DNA of 54,048 nucleotides from Thermoplasmatales archaeon (GTDB lineage Archaea > Thermoplasmatota > E2 > DHVEG-1): the NCBI GenBank assembly GCA_020350825.1, contig CP070724.1, forward strand, positions 1,958,800 to 2,012,847. Direction: 5' to 3'. The notes under the pieces are model-generated. The model had not been told where the DNA came from. It did no database searches and saw nothing but the letters and a program-made list of their open reading frames with translations. Shown here in pieces: positions 1 through 8,642 of the stretch (positions within the stretch are counted from its first letter, which is position 1; each line of letters opens with the position of its first letter). A program made the position numbers and the translations under genes.

Positions 1-93
1 GTACCCCATACTATAAACCGATTTCTGTTTCTTTTAATTAGGAAAAATTGCTGTATCCGCATTTAGATGCGGACGTTAAATGGGATCATTTGA

Positions 94-167
94 TGCCCGC
101 ATCGGGATTCGAACCCGAGTAGGAGCCTCCGCAGGGCTCCAGGATATCCAAGCTACCTCATGCGGGC
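94..167 (-). tRNA. tRNA-Arg (anticodon GCG)
   Basis: Read on the minus strand this folds as a complete cloverleaf. The acceptor stem GCCCGCA pairs with TGCGGGC. The anticodon stem GAGCC/GGCTC encloses the loop CTGCGGA, giving anticodon GCG for Arg codon CGC. The T arm TCGGG/CCCGA carries the loop TTCGAAT. The discriminator base is A and no CCA is encoded. A degenerate copy of the gene lies at 3302-3372, and the two share 8 bp of 5' flank. Confidence 0.93.
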
Positions 168-341
168 AGGTCTATGTGTTAAAACCACCTCAAATTAAAG
201 AGTTAGTATCGAAATCATGAGGGAAAACAAATGAGGTTTAATAACTATTTCTCAATTGATAAACAACCCATCAGATTTGTGAAACCTAATAGAGATCAAT
301 GTAATACCTGGCAAGTTTTTTCTATATTGTAAAAAGAGATA

Positions 342-812
342 TTATTTAATTGGTGCGTAGATTTCAGTAAGTGCCTCCTCCATCCCGACCTCTCGTGGAT
401 CATTTAGGTATACTTCACGTGTCGGCCCTGTAATTGTTTTTCCGTTTTGCTAAATCCATAAAAAGAGTTTTTCGTATGTTGGAGCGCATTTTTCATATGG
501 CCCTTTGTGAATGATCTTTGCCATTGTACTACCTTGAAGTTCGTAGCATTTGATTTCTTCTGTTTCTTCGATTTCTTGTATGATGGGAAATGCAATTTCG
601 ATATCTGCTTTTCCTTCTTGATCTGCTTTCATAACATCGTCTACAGTTCTTTCATGGCATACAAAGACTGGGGGTCCAGTGAACTCTGCCCCATGTGATG
701 CTGCGAATTCATACAGTTTAGGTAGCATTTGAGCAATGAGCTCATATTTTCCTTGTTTACACATTCTAATAACTTTTTGGGTTGGAACCTCAACAATTGT
801 AATTTCATCCAT
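342..812 (-). pseudogene. GyrI-like / AraC effector-binding domain protein split by an in-frame TAG
   Basis: From the ATG at 812 the frame gives 120 residues of a GyrI-like (SOUL/AraC effector-binding) domain and then meets TAG at 450-452. The same frame continues after the stop with the conserved C-terminal part of the family, including GPTREVYLNDP and a final ALTEIYAPIK, and ends at TAA 342-344. The combined length of 156 codons is right for the family. Such domains bind small hydrophobic molecules or regulate other proteins. TAG ends many other genes here (Hel308, Cgi121, PdxS), so recoding is unlikely. This is a nonsense mutation, perhaps CAG to TAG, or a sequencing error. A truncated 120-residue product could still be made but would lack the last strands of the fold. 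Confidence 0.85.
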
Positions 813-911
813 TATATTACATCTTGGATATGGAAGCTTAATGTTAATTAATAAAAGTTATGTATAGAGTTTATTGTAACTATTTATTTGATAATCATAT
901 CTATTAGATTT

Positions 912-2006
912 CTATTTTGTATCTCTGAGTAATGACTGAACCATTTCACGTTTTTCCCATAGTGCGCAGCTACCACCTGTTTCATGAAGTTGAGCATGTT
1001 TCTCACGTATTTTTTTTAGAAAATCAGAGTTTAACGCTTCTTTTAATGAAACATTGTTTAGGTTCATATCAGAATATGGCGCAAATGGGCATGGTTCGAC
1101 ATCTCCCTCAGCACTTATATGTATAAATCCACGTCCAGCTGCCAAACATCCCCCTATTTCCTCTTCGTCACCTGGTACAGCGATGGAAAGCGCTGGCCAT
1201 TTTGCCCTGAATTTTCTCATATTATTCATGGTTCTTTCTCTTTGACTATCTGTTATCATCCATTTTTCTGTACCTGGTTTGATAGGGTTGTATTCTAGGA
1301 ATAGGAAGAATTTACATCCGATGTCTATTAGATTTTGGATAAAAGATTCATTTAGTATTTTATCAAAATTGTTTTTTGTAAGTGTAAGCGAAGTACCAAA
1401 GAATATTTTTTGATCTTTTATTTTCTCCATTGTTTTTTGTAATCTATTATAGATACCTTTTCCTCGCCTCTCATCTGTTACCTCTTCGCATCCTTCAAGG
1501 CTTATTAATGGTACTATGTTTTTTTGAGTTTTGATAATTTTTATTGTTTTGTCGTTGATGAGTAAACCATTTGTAAATATTGTAAAAATGATATCATGAT
1601 AGTCTTCTGTTATTTTAAAAAAACCTGGTCTCATAAATGGTTCTCCACCAGCTACTACTACGAAGGAGATTCCTAGTTCATGTGATTGTTTAATAATGTT
1701 TCTTAGTTGCTCATCTGTGAGTTCTTTTTTCACTGTTGGACGTATTGCTTTCTCGTAACATCCTTTGCAGTTAAGGTTACATTGATGTGTAATGCTGAAG
1801 ATCATAATTGGGGGTACATGTGTTCCTTGTTGTTCCCATTTTTCTCGTGTTTTAGATGCTTTTTTCTGCCATCTATATGTTTTAAAAAAGTATAGTGCTT
1901 GTGAAGGATGTTTTATGCTAATTTTTTTAGCATCTTTGAAAAATATTTTAAGAGCGTCGTTTAACATGAAACGGAAATCAGTGTTTTCATTTTTCGAATC
2001 TGTCAT
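912..2006 (-). CDS. Radical SAM/SPASM-like protein
   Basis: The protein has 364 residues. The radical SAM cluster motif CNLNCKGC lies near residue 76 and the GGEP motif near residue 118, followed by a TIM-barrel-like body. The C-terminal part has further cysteines (GGC, EPC, GSC) typical of SPASM/twitch auxiliary-cluster domains. Relatives modify peptides or cofactors or act near heme synthesis. The substrate cannot be told, and no precursor peptide is obvious beside it. The gene stands alone with about 100 bp on each side, between a zinc-ribbon protein and the broken GyrI-like gene. A TATA-like A/T box precedes the ATG (about 2028-2056) and resembles the one upstream of the M28 peptidase at 26868-26887. 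Confidence 0.85.
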   Translation of the reverse strand: MTDSKNENTDFRFMLNDALKIFFKDAKKISIKHPSQALYFFKTYRWQKKASKTREKWEQQGTHVPPIMIFSITHQCNLNCKGCYEKAIRPTVKKELTDEQLRNIIKQSHELGISFVVVAGGEPFMRPGFFKITEDYHDIIFTIFTNGLLINDKTIKIIKTQKNIVPLISLEGCEEVTDERRGKGIYNRLQKTMEKIKDQKIFFGTSLTLTKNNFDKILNESFIQNLIDIGCKFFLFLEYNPIKPGTEKWMITDSQRERTMNNMRKFRAKWPALSIAVPGDEEEIGGCLAAGRGFIHISAEGDVEPCPFAPYSDMNLNNVSLKEALNSDFLKKIREKHAQLHETGGSCALWEKREMVQSLLRDTK

Positions 2007-2126
2007 TATTCTGGGACATTAAAACAACTATCTTAAATTTTTCCTCTATAAATATTTTAGCGGAAAAAAATAATTCGGAACTTCTGTTCCGAAATTTAAA
2101 AATATTCCAAAGATATAATGGGCTTT

Positions 2127-2456
2127 CTACCAATGTTTCTTAGTTAATATTCGGAAGCCAGTTAGGATAACTGCCACTGCAATGATAAGAAGTATAAGTC
2201 CCCAAAATGAAAATTCTTGTAACCCTGCTGGTAGATAGTCACGTGGAATAATAAATGAAAAGACAATCCAAAGACCAAAAAGAATAACAACTATTCCCCA
2301 AAAAACCGGAACTAATGGATTTTGTTTGCTACCTGAACATACACAGTCATCATCCTTTTCATGTTCTTTTTTTACACCGGTTAAAGATGCTCCACATTTC
2401 TTACAAAACTCTGCATCATCCTCATTTTTCGTTCCACATTTTGTACAATATGCCAT
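2127..2456 (-). CDS. Zinc-ribbon protein with two membrane segments
   Basis: The protein has 109 residues. The N-terminal zinc ribbon has the pattern CTKC-x9-CKKC (residues 4-21), as in the zinc_ribbon_2 family. A charged linker with CVC follows, then two hydrophobic segments at about 48-70 and 82-102. It is probably a small membrane protein with a cytosolic zinc knuckle. The function is unknown. The SD-like GGAGG lies just upstream of the ATG. It sits between the TMEM175-like and radical SAM genes in the same direction. Confidence 0.8.
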   Translation of the reverse strand: MAYCTKCGTKNEDDAEFCKKCGASLTGVKKEHEKDDDCVCSGSKQNPLVPVFWGIVVILFGLWIVFSFIIPRDYLPAGLQEFSFWGLILLIIAVAVILTGFRILTKKHW

Positions 2457-2519
2457 GTTTTTCCTCCATCAACTACGATCTTATAACTTCATTATCCTTA
2501 AATAACATGCGATTATCTT

Positions 2520-3194
2520 TTAGAAGAAGGGTTTATGATGTCCATAGGCTATCGCTATTATTACATAGGCCATAGGAATAAAAGCCATATATCCAAACCA
2601 AGGTATGAAATAGGTAATAATCAGAACTATACTAGCAATTGTAGAACCTATAATTATAATCTTGTTTACAAAATTAATGATCTCTTTCCTAATATCGCGA
2701 TCGACTAAGCGGTATTTTCGTGTTGCATATTGCCATATGACAAATAGCAATAAAAAGGTAATAATTGTGGTAAGCATATTAAAAGCATAAGCTGGATAGG
2801 TATTCAAAACCTCAGTTGTATGAGAATTTACACTATGTTCCACGGGGGCTTGGTTAACAACTGTTGAGAAAGGTACTAACGCTGCAAACATAAGAAACAA
2901 AACGTTAAGCCAAACTAGCACCCCATTGGAACGCTTAATGAAATGAAATATGTAATGATGAAATGCCCAATAAATACCAAGTGTGATAAATCCCAACACA
3001 TATGCATATATCGCTGTATATGTATGAGTAAAATTCCCCCCAGGGAGCCATGCAAAGGTATTGATAATGGTTTCATCCAGTGAAAGTTCAAGCACAAGAA
3101 TCGTCATAGCAATGGCTAACGTACCGTCTGTTAATGCCTCGATACGCTGAGGTTTTTGTACTTTACCAACTTATCTTATATTGAATAAACCCAT
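2520..3194 (-). pseudogene. TMEM175-like potassium channel gene with an in-frame TAA near its start
   Basis: The frame from the internal ATG at 3107 encodes 195 residues of a TMEM175 (DUF1211) protein with several membrane helices. The conserved opening of helix 1 lies upstream in the same frame: RIEALTD, matching the family RxxxFSD filter-helix motif, is followed by GTLAIAMTILVLEL. Still further upstream an ATG at 3192-3194 has a good SD (GGAGAGG) and encodes MGLFNIR, but TAA at 3171-3173 follows it immediately. No ATG, GTG or TTG lies between this stop and 3107. The intact gene would have had 224 codons. Starting at 3107 would lose the functional motif, so the gene looks inactivated unless the stop is a sequence error. 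Confidence 0.8.
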
Positions 3195-3301
3195 GATGAA
3201 TAATCCTCTCCTGCTCTCACATTATACTTATGTATGAGATTAAAGTTTATAAGATAAACGAAAAAATTTGGATATATAATTTGTAGTGTTAAAATTTATC
3301 A

Positions 3302-3372
3302 TGCCCCACATCAAGATTCGAACCCGAGTAAGAACCTATACAGAACTCCAAAATATCCAAGTTACCTCATGC
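3302..3372 (-). pseudogene. Degenerate copy of tRNA-Arg
   Basis: This aligns along its whole length with the tRNA at 94-167, including the shared 5' flank aggtctat. Four bases of the acceptor 5' side are missing and there is a one-base insertion near the 3' end. On the tRNA strand about ten of some fourteen substitutions are C-to-T. Many stem G-C pairs have become G-T, so a weak cloverleaf can still be drawn. The anticodon triplet would now read GTA. The flank overlaps the stop codon of cgi121. Confidence 0.82.
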
Positions 3373-3376
3373 AGGT

Positions 3377-3895
3377 CTATTTTATTACATCAACCATTGC
3401 TACTTTTTCAAGTATGAGATTTCTATGCTTATTCTTTGGGACTGTCATTAACTCTTGCTTTGTAATACCAAATTTTCTTAAAGTTTTGATATCGCCTTCA
3501 AGAACCTTGTCCTCTCTTGTTAATTTAAAGTTTTCCAGAATCTTTCCAACAATAGTATCAGACACTTTTCCATTTTCCTGAAATTCATCAACAAAAACTA
3601 ACGCAATATTTACATTCCCTTTTTTTATCCCAACTTTCTGAATAGCTCTCTGGATTTGTCGTTCCCCAGAAGCATACAAAAGGATTTCCATGGCCAATGA
3701 ATTAGTGGAATTCTCCTTTTGTTTAAATGCTCTCATAGCATGTTGTGATGCAGAGATCAGATGATTTTTTCCATAGACAACATCAGCATTTATTACTTGG
3801 ATTACAATTTTATATTCCTTTGATAAATTAAGAATTTGTTTGAAAAAAAGATCTATATCTTGAATGTTACCTTTGGCACCAATTACTTTAATCAT
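3377..3895 (-). CDS. cgi121: KEOPS complex subunit Cgi121
   Basis: The protein has 172 residues and looks like Cgi121. It has an N-terminal Gly/Lys-rich strand, the NxxxVxG-type segment NADVVYGKNHL, and the family stretch around ILLYASGERQIQRAIQ. Cgi121 binds the CCA end of tRNA and the Bud32 kinase in KEOPS, which makes the t6A37 modification of ANN-decoding tRNAs. Its ATG follows directly after the TAG stop of the Hel308 gene (3896-3898), so the two are co-transcribed. The hel308-cgi121 pairing is frequent in euryarchaea. The stop codon lies in sequence shared with the tRNA-Arg 5' flank. Confidence 0.85.
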   Translation of the reverse strand: MIKVIGAKGNIQDIDLFFKQILNLSKEYKIVIQVINADVVYGKNHLISASQHAMRAFKQKENSTNSLAMEILLYASGERQIQRAIQKVGIKKGNVNIALVFVDEFQENGKVSDTIVGKILENFKLTREDKVLEGDIKTLRKFGITKQELMTVPKNKHRNLILEKVAMVDVIK

Positions 3896-6064
3896 CTATT
3901 TAAATTCACCCAACTCCCTAGCTCCTTTTTTTCCATTTTCTCCGATTTGATGTTTTATACTGGTAGCAACAGCCTTACCTATTGTTTTGATTTTTGCTAT
4001 TCTTTCAATAGGGACGCCTCGTAAATCATTAACTGTTTTAAAACCTTCATTATACAATACTCGTGCTCGAATTCTACCAATTCCCCTTAATGAAATAAGA
4101 TTAAGTAATTCATGTTTACATCCATTGTGCACTCGTAAGATAATATCGTTAATTTCAGATACATATGAAAAATTATACATACGAGCAAACTCCCTAGTTG
4201 CATGTAAAAGCCATTCTGCATTTTCTACGATATTATAAATATCACCTGGCCAAATATTATATTTTGAAACCATCTTATCATAAGGTGTCTCTTCTATCCA
4301 GTCTTCGATCAAAAATGCTGTTTTAAGATCACTTAAAAACCATTCGTATTCCTGACTAGAACTACTGGGTAAATCAGACAAGAGTGCTTTTCTAGATAGG
4401 ACTGCTTTTTCTTCAACCCACGCATCTGTCCCCCTCAAATACAACGATCTAATGTCTGGAGTGGAACATATCGCGTGAAGAAAGGAAAGAGGTACTATCT
4501 CTTTGCTATAGGATTTCTCTAAAGATTTTTTCAATTGAATGGCTGATAATGGATCTATGTAAAGTGATGAGGTTCTGGTTCCAAATAGAGTAGAGATATA
4601 ACCTTTGTCTATTTGTTTAATAAATTCATTTTCAACCAAAAATTCAAGGGCAGTATCAATTTCTCCCTCTATAGAATATGTGTCTGACTGATACGCATAA
4701 AATGTACTTTTAATAAATCTGTAAATGCTTTCTTCATCATTTACAAAATTTGTAGCTATCGCAGAAAGTAAATGCATTCTTAGTGCCGATTGACTACCAA
4801 GTTTTGAATAAATCGGCTCTGTATCTGCAAGTACATAATTATAAAATATTTGATCTAGTTGATTACTATTTTTTGCAATAGTAATGGCTTCTCCTTCCTT
4901 GTCGTATCTAGGACGACCAGCTCTTCCTGCTTGTTGTTTATACTCAAGAATTGGTATTGGAGTCATGCCAAAATTTGCATCATATCTCCATAAATCCCTA
5001 ATAATCACTCTCCTCGCAGGAATATTCACACCGGCTGCAAGCGTGGGTGTTGCCACAATACATTTTATTAAACGGTCTTTAAATCCTTGCTCGACTGTTC
5101 TTTTTTGAGTGCTGCTAAGGCCTGCATTATGAAATGCAACTCCTTTTTCTATGCATGATAAAAGAGTCTGCGCAATTGACAATTTCTCCACCTGTTCTCG
5201 TTTAATTAAAGATAAAATTTTTTTTAGATCCTTTTTTTCATTATCAGATAGTGTATCCATAACTGCGACAGACAATTTATTTGCCAAGGAAACAGTAGAT
5301 TTTCTATTATTAACAAAAATAAGAGTTTGTCCACCATTTATAATAGATTCTTCAACAAGCATTTCTAGTGATTTTTTTGCACTTCCTTCCTTTTTTTCAA
5401 TTGAACCATCATCAAATTTTATTTGATTTTTAAAAAACACACCTTCCTTTAACTTCACCGGTCTCCAATCCGATGTTATAAGTTTTCCTTCTAACCAATC
5501 TGCTAACTCACCTGCATTTTTAATGGTAGCAGAGAGAGCAATGATTTGTGCGTCTGGAGTAAGTGCTTTAAATCGAGAAATAATTACCTCAAGAGTTGGT
5601 CCCCTGGAGGGATCATGAATAAGATGGATTTCATCAATTACTAATACCTTTATTTTGTCAATCCAAGTTATGCCATGTCTTAAAAGAGAATCCGCTTTTT
5701 CTGAAGTACAAACAATGATATCGTACCTAGATATACGAGGATCTGATTCATCAAGATCACCAGTTGAAATACCTACTTTAAAACCAAGTTTTTCAAATTC
5801 TTTTAGATCCTCATATTTTTCTCTAGCTAGTGCTCTTAATGGAACTACATATAATGCTTTCCCTCTCTCCTTTTTTAATCTTTGAATGATTGCTAGATAT
5901 GCAATAAGACTTTTACCTGCTGCTGTTGGAATGGATAAAACTATATTCTTTCCATCTAATGTATAAGGAATTGCTTCTGCTTGAGGAGGGTAAAACTTTG
6001 TTATCCCTTGTTCCCTGAGAATGTCTATGACGTCGTTATCCAGGTTAGCTTCATTTAATTTCAT
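3896..6064 (-). CDS. hel308: ATP-dependent DNA helicase Hel308
   Basis: The protein has 722 residues, the usual Hel308 length. The Q motif FYPPQAEAI is at about 24-32, Walker A PTAAGKS at about 46-52, DEIH at about 143-146, and SAT at about 176. GVNIPARRVIIRD forms motif V, and QQAGRAGR near 380 is motif VI. A winged-helix and ratchet region follows, with a C-terminal helix-hairpin-helix (LRGIGRIRARVLYNEG) at about 650-705. Hel308 is a 3'-5' superfamily 2 helicase that acts at stalled replication forks. It is followed without a gap by cgi121. The divergent zinc-ribbon gene starts close upstream. Confidence 0.95.
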   Translation of the reverse strand: MKLNEANLDNDVIDILREQGITKFYPPQAEAIPYTLDGKNIVLSIPTAAGKSLIAYLAIIQRLKKERGKALYVVPLRALAREKYEDLKEFEKLGFKVGISTGDLDESDPRISRYDIIVCTSEKADSLLRHGITWIDKIKVLVIDEIHLIHDPSRGPTLEVIISRFKALTPDAQIIALSATIKNAGELADWLEGKLITSDWRPVKLKEGVFFKNQIKFDDGSIEKKEGSAKKSLEMLVEESIINGGQTLIFVNNRKSTVSLANKLSVAVMDTLSDNEKKDLKKILSLIKREQVEKLSIAQTLLSCIEKGVAFHNAGLSSTQKRTVEQGFKDRLIKCIVATPTLAAGVNIPARRVIIRDLWRYDANFGMTPIPILEYKQQAGRAGRPRYDKEGEAITIAKNSNQLDQIFYNYVLADTEPIYSKLGSQSALRMHLLSAIATNFVNDEESIYRFIKSTFYAYQSDTYSIEGEIDTALEFLVENEFIKQIDKGYISTLFGTRTSSLYIDPLSAIQLKKSLEKSYSKEIVPLSFLHAICSTPDIRSLYLRGTDAWVEEKAVLSRKALLSDLPSSSSQEYEWFLSDLKTAFLIEDWIEETPYDKMVSKYNIWPGDIYNIVENAEWLLHATREFARMYNFSYVSEINDIILRVHNGCKHELLNLISLRGIGRIRARVLYNEGFKTVNDLRGVPIERIAKIKTIGKAVATSIKHQIGENGKKGARELGEFK

Positions 6065-6136
6065 TGCCTATTATCAATGGGGAAAGAGGTTATAAAACAA
6101 AGCATTATTCATAGTTCAAGTAAATTGGTGAAAACC

Positions 6137-6448
6137 ATGGGTCGAAGACAAACAATGATGGAAAAATACAAACAACAAATGAAAGCTTACCGGAAAAAAA
6201 GAGGGAAAATTGATAGCACTCCTTTTTTACCATCTGATGGCATTGTATATGTGATGGATTCTCTTAACCCTGATAAGAAAATTAAGGCCGAGGTCTTAAA
6301 AACACGTATAAAAAGTCATAGAGAAATAATTGATAGTTTATCCTGTCCAGAGTGTAGTAACGCAATGACCTGGGATTCGAAATGGGAAGCGTTTACATGT
6401 GAAAAACATGGAAAAAAAGCTATATATGAAATAGTTCCGGCTAAATAA
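6137..6448 (+). CDS. Small basic zinc-ribbon protein
   Basis: This encodes 103 residues from the ATG at 6137. That start has a GGTGA-like SD six bases upstream and begins with the basic segment MGRRQTMMEKYKQQMK. An earlier in-frame ATG at 6077 lies only 12 bp from the divergent hel308 start and has no SD, so I prefer 6137. The C-terminal half holds a zinc ribbon CPEC-x14-CEKH, with His as the likely fourth ligand. The basic N-terminus suggests nucleic-acid binding. No family is recognised with certainty. Confidence 0.72.
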   Translation: MGRRQTMMEKYKQQMKAYRKKRGKIDSTPFLPSDGIVYVMDSLNPDKKIKAEVLKTRIKSHREIIDSLSCPECSNAMTWDSKWEAFTCEKHGKKAIYEIVPAK

Positions 6449-6534
6449 AACTATAGCCAACAAATTATTTTTTTAGATTTTACTTCATTAAATTTTGGAG
6501 AATTATATTCATCACAATAACAATAATCGGTTTT

Positions 6535-6600
6535 GTTACAGATGCTTGAAATTAAACTTGCATTAGAAACATTTAAATCTAACTAATATATATCTATATT
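6535..6600 (+). promoter_or_regulatory. Promoter region of a secreted-protein gene, similar to 23315-23368
   Basis: The A/T-rich box catttaaatctaa followed by tatatat precedes the gene at 6639. The same succession, gttacagatg then an atttaaatctaa-type box and tatatat, occurs at 23315-23368 ahead of the NosD-like fragment. The rest of this intergenic stretch shows nothing else. Confidence 0.45.
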
Positions 6601-6638
6601 GTTCAATTTTTATAGTTGAGAGGAACGGAGGCAAAAAA

Positions 6639-7724
6639 ATGAAAAGAAAGAATATTTTGAAAGAAGCTGGTGTTTTACTCATTGGGGCACTATTGATTTT
6701 CTCATCGGTCGCTGCAATAGCAACTACAAATTACAAAACTGACCTAACAATCCCCAGTAGTATGATAGATACTCCAATAAGAAATACAGGGCTCCAATCT
6801 TTAGAGACTGGGGTAATCCTATGGGATAACTACATCATAACTTGGCACACAGGATATCATTCACAGGATGATCCACCAGACGAACCAGAGCAATGGGATT
6901 CATTTGTCGCAGATGACTTTATGTTCGAGGAAGAAACCGATGTCAATTGGGTCTTCTGGCAATTCGTTTATGGGTGGTGTAACAATATGGGTGGTCCCAG
7001 AGATTTTCATTATGACTGGAATATCACGTTTTTTGAAGATGATGGCACTGGATACCATCCAGGAGATATCTTTGCAGGTCCGTTTACCATCGTTGATGCA
7101 GATATTTATAAGAGCTTGCCATATGTAAATACAACAGAATATAATGGACAGTGGTCTTGTGGAGCATATGCATTCTTACCTGCGCCGGTGACATTCAATG
7201 CTGACACCAAATACTGGATATCAATATATAGTACGGGTCCAATCTTTCCTCAAACCTTTTGGTATGTACATAATGAATCCCATGGCGGGATACTTTTGCA
7301 TGAAGGCAACTTTAAATCCATCCAATGGGGATATCCTAATTGGATCAATTGGACCAATTTTTCTATTGTTGATGAAGATAAAGAAAAATTAGACGCGAAC
7401 TTCGTTTTAGGTGGAGATCCCCCGTTTGAAGTTACTATCAGCAAAGGACTGGGGGTTACCGCAACTATTATCAGTAAAATACCACCTGATCCGGAGGCTA
7501 ATGTAACTAATTTAACTGTGACCTTCACCGCAACCGGTGGTTTTGTCTTAAGCCGAACAAAAACAGTAGTAATCGCTGAATTCGAAGCAGGAGCAACAGA
7601 GACTGTTAAATGGTTCCCTATAGGCTTTGGAAGCATTGCAATTGATGTTGCCTGTACATCTAATGAAGTAGGTATAAGAGATGCAGATACCACTGGTTTC
7701 TTAATATTGTTCTTCTTACTATAG
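6639..7724 (+). CDS. Secreted protein of unknown function
   Basis: The protein has 361 residues. An N-terminal signal peptide (Lys-rich start, hydrophobic core LLIGALLIFSSVAAIA, then polar sequence) is clear. The middle is rich in aromatic and acidic residues (DDFMFEEETDVNW, FWQFVYGWCN) and looks like all-beta surface domains. A C-terminal domain rich in Thr and Val follows. The last residues, GFLILFFLL, are hydrophobic and could be a very short membrane anchor or a truncated one. A strong SD (GGAGG) lies eight bases before the ATG. It stands alone between a zinc-ribbon gene and a convergent regulator gene. Confidence 0.78.
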   Translation: MKRKNILKEAGVLLIGALLIFSSVAAIATTNYKTDLTIPSSMIDTPIRNTGLQSLETGVILWDNYIITWHTGYHSQDDPPDEPEQWDSFVADDFMFEEETDVNWVFWQFVYGWCNNMGGPRDFHYDWNITFFEDDGTGYHPGDIFAGPFTIVDADIYKSLPYVNTTEYNGQWSCGAYAFLPAPVTFNADTKYWISIYSTGPIFPQTFWYVHNESHGGILLHEGNFKSIQWGYPNWINWTNFSIVDEDKEKLDANFVLGGDPPFEVTISKGLGVTATIISKIPPDPEANVTNLTVTFTATGGFVLSRTKTVVIAEFEAGATETVKWFPIGFGSIAIDVACTSNEVGIRDADTTGFLILFFLL

Positions 7725-7733
7725 AAGAATAAA

Positions 7734-7762
7734 CCCTCTCTCTTCTTTTTTTAATTCTCTTT
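7734..7762 (+). terminator. T-rich terminator
   Basis: A pyrimidine/T-rich run (tctcttcttttttt) directly follows the stop of the secreted-protein gene. Archaeal RNA polymerase terminates at such T tracts without needing a hairpin. Confidence 0.5.
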
Positions 7763-7839
7763 TAAGAATATTATGGAAATGAAATGTACACTAATCTTTT
7801 GTGAAAGGCGTTTTAATATTATTTCATTTAATTTTATTT

Positions 7840-8223
7840 TCATTTCTTTATCTTAATCTTGTCTTCTCTAGCTAACCATCCTAAAGCAGAGTAGGTATCT
7901 CTTTTATTCATCTCTGTCATCTTTGAGATATAGGTTGTATCAACCTTGCTTTCTGTTACAAGGAGTTTCCATATTTTACCAGCATCATGTCCAATTTTAC
8001 CAGTTAAATTAGTTTCATCGAGTTTATACAAATCTCCGTCTTTACTTATTTTGTTTTCTCGTGCCAACCATCCGATTGCTGCATATAATTCATGTGTTCT
8101 AAGGCTAGTGTCTTCCATTAATTGAGTATCTGCGAGAGGGCCACGCGAGTTAATTGCCGTCCATACCCTCCCTGCATTCAGTCCAAACTCTTCAATAACA
8201 TCTATCATTAGGCGCATCCTCAA
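7840..8223 (-). CDS. Tandem winged-helix DNA-binding protein
   Basis: The protein has 127 residues built of two similar winged helix-turn-helix repeats, about residues 8-58 and 70-122. Each repeat has the pattern GxxAGxxW followed by an AxGWLAREDKI-type recognition segment (YAAIGWLARENKI and YSALGWLAREDKI). This matches the small wHTH family often annotated DUF2582. It is probably a transcription regulator, with the target unknown. It is divergent from the elongation-factor-like and aIF5A operon, 150 bp away. Confidence 0.8.
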   Translation of the reverse strand: MRMRLMIDVIEEFGLNAGRVWTAINSRGPLADTQLMEDTSLRTHELYAAIGWLARENKISKDGDLYKLDETNLTGKIGHDAGKIWKLLVTESKVDTTYISKMTEMNKRDTYSALGWLAREDKIKIKK

Positions 8224-8375
8224 AACATAGAACCTTATTTATAACTTATATAATTTTTGGAAAAATGGATTACAGCAATTGCAGAAATGGATTTGATAAA
8301 AATATGTAGAAGTATCGGCAAAATAAATGTGACAGGTATAAGTATGACTACTTGCATTTGGGTTTGTGGTTAAAT

Positions 8376-8639
8376 ATGGTTGAAGAAAAAATTGGAATAG
8401 TAGAACATTTTTTTACAAATATTAGCGTAGCTGCTATAAAAATTACAGATGGGGAGCTAAAAGTAGGTGATACTATCCACATCGTTGGTGCTCACACTGA
8501 TTTTACACAAACAGTAGACAGAATGGAAATAGACAGAAACCCTATTGAAACTGCTAAACCTGGTGATGCAATTGGCATAAAGGTCAAAGATAGAGCAAGA
8601 GAGCATGATGTCGTATACAAAGTACCAGAAGAGGAATAA
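8376..8639 (+). CDS. Elongation-factor-like beta-barrel protein
   Basis: This encodes 87 residues from ATG 8376. An upstream in-frame TTG at 8352 gives an extension with no SD. The sequence resembles domain 2 of EF-Tu-type GTPases standing alone: VGIVEHF-type start, the LKVGDTIHIVG turn, and PGDAIGIKV near the end. Such archaeal proteins are annotated translation elongation factor-like. The role is unknown. Its stop is three bases before the aIF5A start, so the two form an operon, which supports a role near translation. Confidence 0.82.
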   Translation: MVEEKIGIVEHFFTNISVAAIKITDGELKVGDTIHIVGAHTDFTQTVDRMEIDRNPIETAKPGDAIGIKVKDRAREHDVVYKVPEEE

Positions 8640-8642
8640 AAT

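Noticed and set aside
404..595. Antisense open frames over real genes (for example 404-595, 1792-2022, 14668-14880, 22466-22741)
   Set aside because: They overlap well-supported genes, have no SD or family similarity, and have low-complexity products.
450..3173. Stop-codon reassignment (for example TAG as pyrrolysine) to explain split genes
   Set aside because: TAG, TAA and TGA each end clearly intact genes here (Hel308 TAG, PFOR TAA, leuC TGA), and the splits use all three stops, so no single reassignment explains them.
3302..3372. A working tRNA-Tyr (anticodon triplet GTA)
   Set aside because: The stems are held only by many G-T pairs, four acceptor bases are missing, and the body matches tRNA-Arg, so it is a pseudogene.
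94..3372. A recognised integrated virus or plasmid between the tRNA copies
   Set aside because: No integrase, replication or capsid gene is present; the four genes are of cellular type.
6077..6136. Start of the zinc-ribbon gene at the first ATG (6077)
   Set aside because: No SD, and it lies only 12 bp from the divergent hel308 start; ATG 6137 has a better SD.
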